Shown piece by piece: positions 60,634-64,000 of a stretch of DNA of 64,000 nucleotides. The notes under the pieces were generated by a model, which ran no database searches, was not told where the DNA came from, and saw nothing but the letters and a program-made list of their open reading frames with translations. The stretch's first letter is position 1, and every line of letters starts with the position of its first letter. A program made the position numbers and the translations under genes. Source of the stretch: Firmicutes bacterium UBA6113 (GTDB lineage Bacteria; Bacillota; Clostridia; Tissierellales; Sedimentibacteraceae); assembly GCA_002422545.1 (NCBI GenBank), contig DIWF01000005.1, positions 122,957 to 186,956 of the forward strand, given 5' to 3'.

Positions 60634-61781
60634 CTGTAACTCCTTTCTCGGTTATTACTTCTATACTGCTGTGCAACGTATTTTTTATTGTTATTGCTTT
60701 ATTGCGAAAGCGTAATAGCTTTATAATCAATTTTAGCCTTATTCCTTTAATATTGTTGATTGTTTCCGGAATTTTTCGTTTGATTTATTTTGTTGAATTT
60801 CCAAATGCCATTGTTATCGAATCAGATAAAATTTTTCCTGCCATTATGGATATTTTTAACAAACAATTATTTACCGTTTATAATGATATTTCAATACATA
60901 TTCATGATTTATTGATTGCTATCTGGTTCATTGGAGGTATATATAACTTATTAAAATATGTGCACCAATCAATCAGTCTCTATCATTCTGTGAATGCTAT
61001 TTCAGGAACTCATGACATAAGGATTGTTTCATGCATGGATGAAATTATAGCAAAAAGCTATAAAAATACAAAAGTTAAAATAATACAATCCAGGGAAATC
61101 ACCGTTCCTATGATTGCCGGCTATTTTAAACCTGTTATTTGCCTTCCTGATATAACATTTTCAGATGATGAACTGAAAAATATCCTTATTCATGAATGGA
61201 CTCATTATTTGAATAAGGATGCATGGGCTAAATTTTCCATGTACTTTTTATGCTCGGTGTTTTGGTGGAATCCTTTTGTTCATTTATTAAGGAGAGAATT
61301 GGATCATATTTTGGAAATTCAATGTGACCTAAGCATTACGTCTCAAATGGATGAACAAAGACGCATCAGATACCTGGAGAGCATCTTAAAAGTCATCCGT
61401 GAGGCAAGAAACATTACTGTGCTTCATACTACTCCTATGAACTGTGCTGCACTGGTCAGCACAAATAAGACACAAAAAATTGAACAAAGATTTAATCTTG
61501 TTCTTGATTATAATTCCAGCAGTAAAAAACAGCATAAATTTCATATTCTTTTGATGTGCGCCATGATTTTATTGACCTTCTTAGCATCGTACAAGCTTGT
61601 TATACAACCTGTTTACACTGTACCAGCACAATCTCAAGAAGAAATTTTTGACATTAACCCAGAAAATTCATATTTGATACTTAATGAAAACGGCACTTAT
61701 TCCTTATACGCTGACGGCAAATACAGATGTGATATAACTAACATAGATATAGAACCATTTTCATTATTACCTGTTAAATAA
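60630..61781 (+). CDS. M56 family (BlaR1-like) membrane metalloprotease
   Basis: 383 residues. Several N-terminal membrane helices, then a cytoplasmic zinc protease domain with TVPMIAGYFKPVICLPD and LIHEWTHYLNKDAWAKF (HExxH) and a downstream LDHILEIQCD acid motif, a last membrane helix (about 312-332) and only about 50 extracellular residues. There is no penicillin-binding sensor domain, so it is not a beta-lactam sensor of the BlaR1 type. It overlaps the repressor gene and is followed by a small secreted peptide gene. Confidence 0.9.
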   Translation: MTVTPFSVITSILLCNVFFIVIALLRKRNSFIINFSLIPLILLIVSGIFRLIYFVEFPNAIVIESDKIFPAIMDIFNKQLFTVYNDISIHIHDLLIAIWFIGGIYNLLKYVHQSISLYHSVNAISGTHDIRIVSCMDEIIAKSYKNTKVKIIQSREITVPMIAGYFKPVICLPDITFSDDELKNILIHEWTHYLNKDAWAKFSMYFLCSVFWWNPFVHLLRRELDHILEIQCDLSITSQMDEQRRIRYLESILKVIREARNITVLHTTPMNCAALVSTNKTQKIEQRFNLVLDYNSSSKKQHKFHILLMCAMILLTFLASYKLVIQPVYTVPAQSQEEIFDINPENSYLILNENGTYSLYADGKYRCDITNIDIEPFSLLPVK

Positions 61782-61808
61782 CAAATAAACATGAAGGAGG
61801 TGAATTAA

Positions 61809-62054
61809 TTGAAAATAAGAAACATTTTAATCCGTTGTTCCATTATTGGCATTCTTTTAATGTGCCTAAGCACAGCTTTTATACCAAAACATGCTGTATA
61901 CGCAGCAGAAAAAGCAAGTTCTGAAGTAAATGGCGGTGCAGTGATAAATGCAGAACAAACAGAATGGAAATACCGAGTTGTGGACGGAAAACTGCAAAAA
62001 CGATTATGGTCACTTACTTATGGTATATGGCTTACCGATTGGGAATGGGTATAA
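61809..62054 (+). CDS. Small secreted peptide downstream of the BlaI/M56 pair
   Basis: 81 residues from a TTG start, six bases after AAGGAGGTG. A signal peptide (ILIRCSIIGILLMCLSTAF...VYA) would release about 48 residues reading EKASSEVNGGAVINAEQTEW, then KYRVVDGKLQKRLWSLTYGIWLTDWEWV, rich in Trp and Tyr. Similar Trp-rich short exported proteins exist in Clostridia next to such pairs (recalled). It may be the regulated product, the sensed ligand or an effector peptide; none is shown. Confidence 0.72.
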   Translation: MKIRNILIRCSIIGILLMCLSTAFIPKHAVYAAEKASSEVNGGAVINAEQTEWKYRVVDGKLQKRLWSLTYGIWLTDWEWV

Positions 62055-62183
62055 CTTCTCTTCTCTTCAATCAAGGAGGTAATTATTTAATTTAGTTACC
62101 TCCATCTCACATCATTGTACATATCATTCGTTATACATTTTTCTAAAGTCCAGCACTAATAATAGACATGTATAAACCCCTAA

Positions 62184-62420
62184 CTATTTTTTAAAGTTAA
62201 TATTATTTATAATCAATATTATAGCAAATATGATAGTTAAAACAAAACCTGAAAAAGAAAATAAATTAATTATAAATCTTATAAAAGTGTTATAAAGATC
62301 GCCTCCGATTATACTCGTATCAATAAAGCTCATCCCCGCTTCATAATACACAAATGTTTTAAGTAAGACTAAAATAAAACTACCCAAAAGACAAAATAAT
62401 ATTTTCTTATTATCTTTCAT
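62184..62420 (-). CDS. Small membrane protein, 78 residues
   Basis: Two membrane segments (KILFCLLGSFILVLLKTFVYY and FSGFVLTIIFAIILIINNINF) with a loop MSFIDTSIIGGDLYNTFIRF between them. AGGAGG lies seven bases before the ATG. It stands alone in the accessory region. The family is not recognised. Confidence 0.7.
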   Translation of the reverse strand: MKDNKKILFCLLGSFILVLLKTFVYYEAGMSFIDTSIIGGDLYNTFIRFIINLFSFSGFVLTIIFAIILIINNINFKK

Positions 62421-62524
62421 TCTCTAATCCTCCTTGAGTATTTATTTAATTAAATATTCAGATTGATGACAAAGTCATTAAATTAATTAATATTGGTAAT
62501 GTAGTAAACTTGAAATCTAAGTTC

Positions 62525-62606
62525 GTAGGGGAGAGCCTTGTGCTCTCCCGCAGATAACAACTTTTTTGAATTAAAAGCCCAGGGCGTACAAGAGCTCCGC
62601 CCCTAC
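62525..62606. repeat. Palindromic repeat, family A (copy 4)
   Basis: GTAGGGGAGAGCCTTGTGCT followed by CTCCC forms the first hairpin; AGGGCGTACAAGAGCTCCGC followed by CCCTAC closes the element with the inverted end. The stems differ in sequence from the other copies yet remain paired. Confidence 0.8.
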
Positions 62607-62663
62607 GGTTTGTCAATTACTCCTTCTTCATAATAATACTTATAGAGAGAGCTAGCATTACTA

Positions 62664-62791
62664 CGTGTCATAGGGCGTGTCATAGGGACGGGGTTATTGT
62701 CATATTGTTGTCAATAACCCCGTCCCCTTGTCACCCGTCCCCTTGTCACCCCCTTGTCACTCGTCCCCTTGTCACTGCTCCCCTTGTCACT
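62664..62791. repeat. Palindromic repeat, family B (copy 2, expanded)
   Basis: GGGACGGGGTTATTG and CAATAACCCCGTCCC (15 bp) form a hairpin around TCATATTGTTGT, preceded by GTGTCATAGGG twice and followed by five copies of CCCCTTGTCAC. It is the tandemly expanded form of the copy at 58108. With the family A copy it fills the 62421-62934 gap; no gene was seen there. Confidence 0.88.
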
Positions 62792-62934
62792 GTGTTTTTT
62801 ATAATAATAGCCTCTATTACATTTTAACAATCGCACCTATTGTTTGAGATTACCACACTGTTTTCGTAAGGAACGTTGATAAATGGGATTGTAGCATCAT
62901 GATAAAAAGATATATATTTGAAAAGGTTTTATAT

Positions 62935-63600
62935 TTAATATAAGAGAATTCCGATAGAGGTTGTCAGGAATCCAATTAATAGCACGATTAGAAGCTTGCG
63001 ATACCATTTAGTACTTACACATGTACCACCTTCGGATATTTTTTTCTTCGAGAACTTAAACCAAAACAGATATACTAGTAGAGTGGTCCCTACTAAAAAA
63101 GCACCATACAGGTTAAGCAAGAAAGCCCAAATTGTTTTCTCATCGCTATAAGGGGAGTTTCCGAAGTATTTCATACCATTACTAAATGAGATAAACAGCA
63201 TAAAGATTAATGGTATAGTATAGTTTGGTATAAAAGTTTTTTTCATAATTTTATGAATATTTTCCAATTTTGCTTCATCGGTTTCTAATGGCATAGCGTC
63301 ATGATCTGCGATAAATACATGCATATTTTCCCATTGGAATTCTTTTTCCCAACCGCCCTTGACACAAAGCTCTTCAAGCAATTTTTGCTCTTCTGTGGAT
63401 GCAGATTCATATTTTGAATTACTTGTATAGAAAGCAAAAAATTTCTTATTTGATGGCTCTGACCTCTTAAACTTCCATAGAAACGGTCCTATACTTTCAG
63501 TTCTCCATCCTTGTGCTGCCATAGCAGTTAAATTGTCTTCAATACTCTTATAATCATATATTGTTATATATGGAAATATTAAGTACTTAGTATCGCTCAT
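62935..63600 (-). CDS. DUF2812 domain membrane protein
   Basis: 221 residues. The N-terminal part (YDYKSIEDNLTAMAAQGWRTESIGPFLWKFKRSEPSNKKF) is the DUF2812 pattern; three hydrophobic segments follow (about 128-145, 160-180, 198-220). The start at 63600 follows GGAGGG. DUF2812 proteins are usually paired with a PadR regulator that precedes them; no intact padR lies in the 400 bases upstream. The function is unknown. Confidence 0.85.
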   Translation of the reverse strand: MSDTKYLIFPYITIYDYKSIEDNLTAMAAQGWRTESIGPFLWKFKRSEPSNKKFFAFYTSNSKYESASTEEQKLLEELCVKGGWEKEFQWENMHVFIADHDAMPLETDEAKLENIHKIMKKTFIPNYTIPLIFMLFISFSNGMKYFGNSPYSDEKTIWAFLLNLYGAFLVGTTLLVYLFWFKFSKKKISEGGTCVSTKWYRKLLIVLLIGFLTTSIGILLY

Positions 63601-63980
63601 TTTACCCTCCAAATAAATAATAAAGCTATCATAATCATCAATCTGCTTTTTTAGTCAATCAGTATTCTCTGCTATTATTTTTTTCCCTTTTTCTAATGCA
63701 TGATGCAACATCTCTGTAATTTAGAAAAGTTTCTCTGCTTTAAATAATTTTTTAAAAACTCTATTAAATAAATTTAATTATTCAACAGAACCGCTCAATA
63801 CGGTTAATTTTAATATAACTGTATCGTATACTATATAATCATTTTTGTCAACATATCCAAACTAAAATTTTACTCCTATACTTGATATTTTCCTAAACGC
63901 CATATTAATCATCTATCATACATTACTTTCACAGCTAAGCTGTCACCGTTCTGCATGCAAAAACAGCCTCCGGAAATGAT
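63601..63980. other. Intergenic region with a distant promoter
   Basis: On the minus strand TTGACA (63851-63846) with TACGAT 17 bases on (63828-63823) overlaps a GTATAC dyad, 220 bases before the DUF2812 gene. Between them a short frame ending LEKGKKIIAENTD (stop at 63655) could be the tail of a lost regulator. Nothing else is supported. Confidence 0.3.
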
Positions 63981-64000
63981 GTGACCCCAATAAGTTAGAC
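63981..64000 (+). mobile_element. Probable terminal repeat of an IS3-family (IS150-like) element, cut by window end
   Basis: The last bases, TGACCCCAATAAGTTAGAC, closely resemble the terminal inverted repeat TGACCCC(A)nGTTAGAC of IS150-group elements. The transposase genes would lie beyond the window. Confidence 0.5.

Noticed and set aside
63655..63715. Short frame ending LEKGKKIIAENTD as a padR gene remnant
   Set aside because: Too short to assign; a stop lies directly upstream and no helix-turn-helix is visible.

Overview
The window is low-GC DNA with strong AGGAGG-type ribosome binding sites and occasional TTG/GTG starts. It carries T-box leaders, a guanine riboswitch, a cobalamin riboswitch, a GerMN-domain lipoprotein, a spore-type hydrophobic small protein and two genes that appear to use selenocysteine. 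Together these point to an anaerobic, probably spore-forming member of the Clostridia/Tissierellia (Sedimentibacter-like is a guess, not shown). No tRNA, rRNA, CRISPR array or prophage was seen.

Layout. 1-9.5 kb: the 3' part of clpC, then a long minus-strand series (DegV protein, MarR regulator, 3-methyladenine glycosylase, TatD nuclease, dipeptidase plus DUF819 permease under an XRE-cupin regulator, and an ABC permease/ATPase pair lacking a binding protein). 9.5-16 kb: a DtxR/MntR-type regulator divergent from feoAB, and a pgaC-pgaD-pgaB exopolysaccharide operon whose pgaB is frameshifted. 16-23 kb: argCJBD, then gltX and a GNAT gene on the other strand. 23-26.3 kb: an XRE gene, a TM1266-type hydrogenase regulator and a complete SsuA/TauA-type ABC importer. 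26.4-27.3 kb: two tandem HesB-like genes, each with an in-frame TGA at codon 32 followed at identical spacing by a near-identical hairpin (bacterial SECIS), plus a third small gene. 27.3-33.6 kb: small membrane proteins, tldD/pmbA, tyrS with a Tyr T-box, and a secreted CAP-domain protein. 33.6-38.2 kb: a Bce-type two-component system with its ABC transporter. 38.3-42.3 kb: ilvD with an Ile T-box and an NCS2 purine permease behind a guanine riboswitch. 42.5-50.6 kb: SulP transporter, ECF sigma/DUF4179 anti-sigma pair, FMN-dependent hydroxy-acid oxidase and valS with a Val T-box. 51.4-54.5 kb: cobalamin riboswitch and btuFCD-like importer. 54.7-56.3 kb: a proC-like gene behind two tandem Pro T-boxes. 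56.4-64 kb: an accessory, partly decayed region with lipoproteins, gene remnants, a BlaI/M56 pair with a small secreted peptide, palindromic repeats, and what looks like the end of an IS3-family element at the window edge.

How the parts work together. Amino-acid supply is tied to tRNA charging (T-boxes with Ile, Val, Tyr and Pro specifiers). Metal and cofactor import is tied to iron (a TTAGC dyad before feoA) and cobalamin. The most notable observations are the tandem selenoprotein genes, and a family of structured repeats (seven copies of a 20-nt core between hairpins with differing stems) lying immediately downstream of three of the four T-box loci. Two further palindromic repeat families sit between genes.
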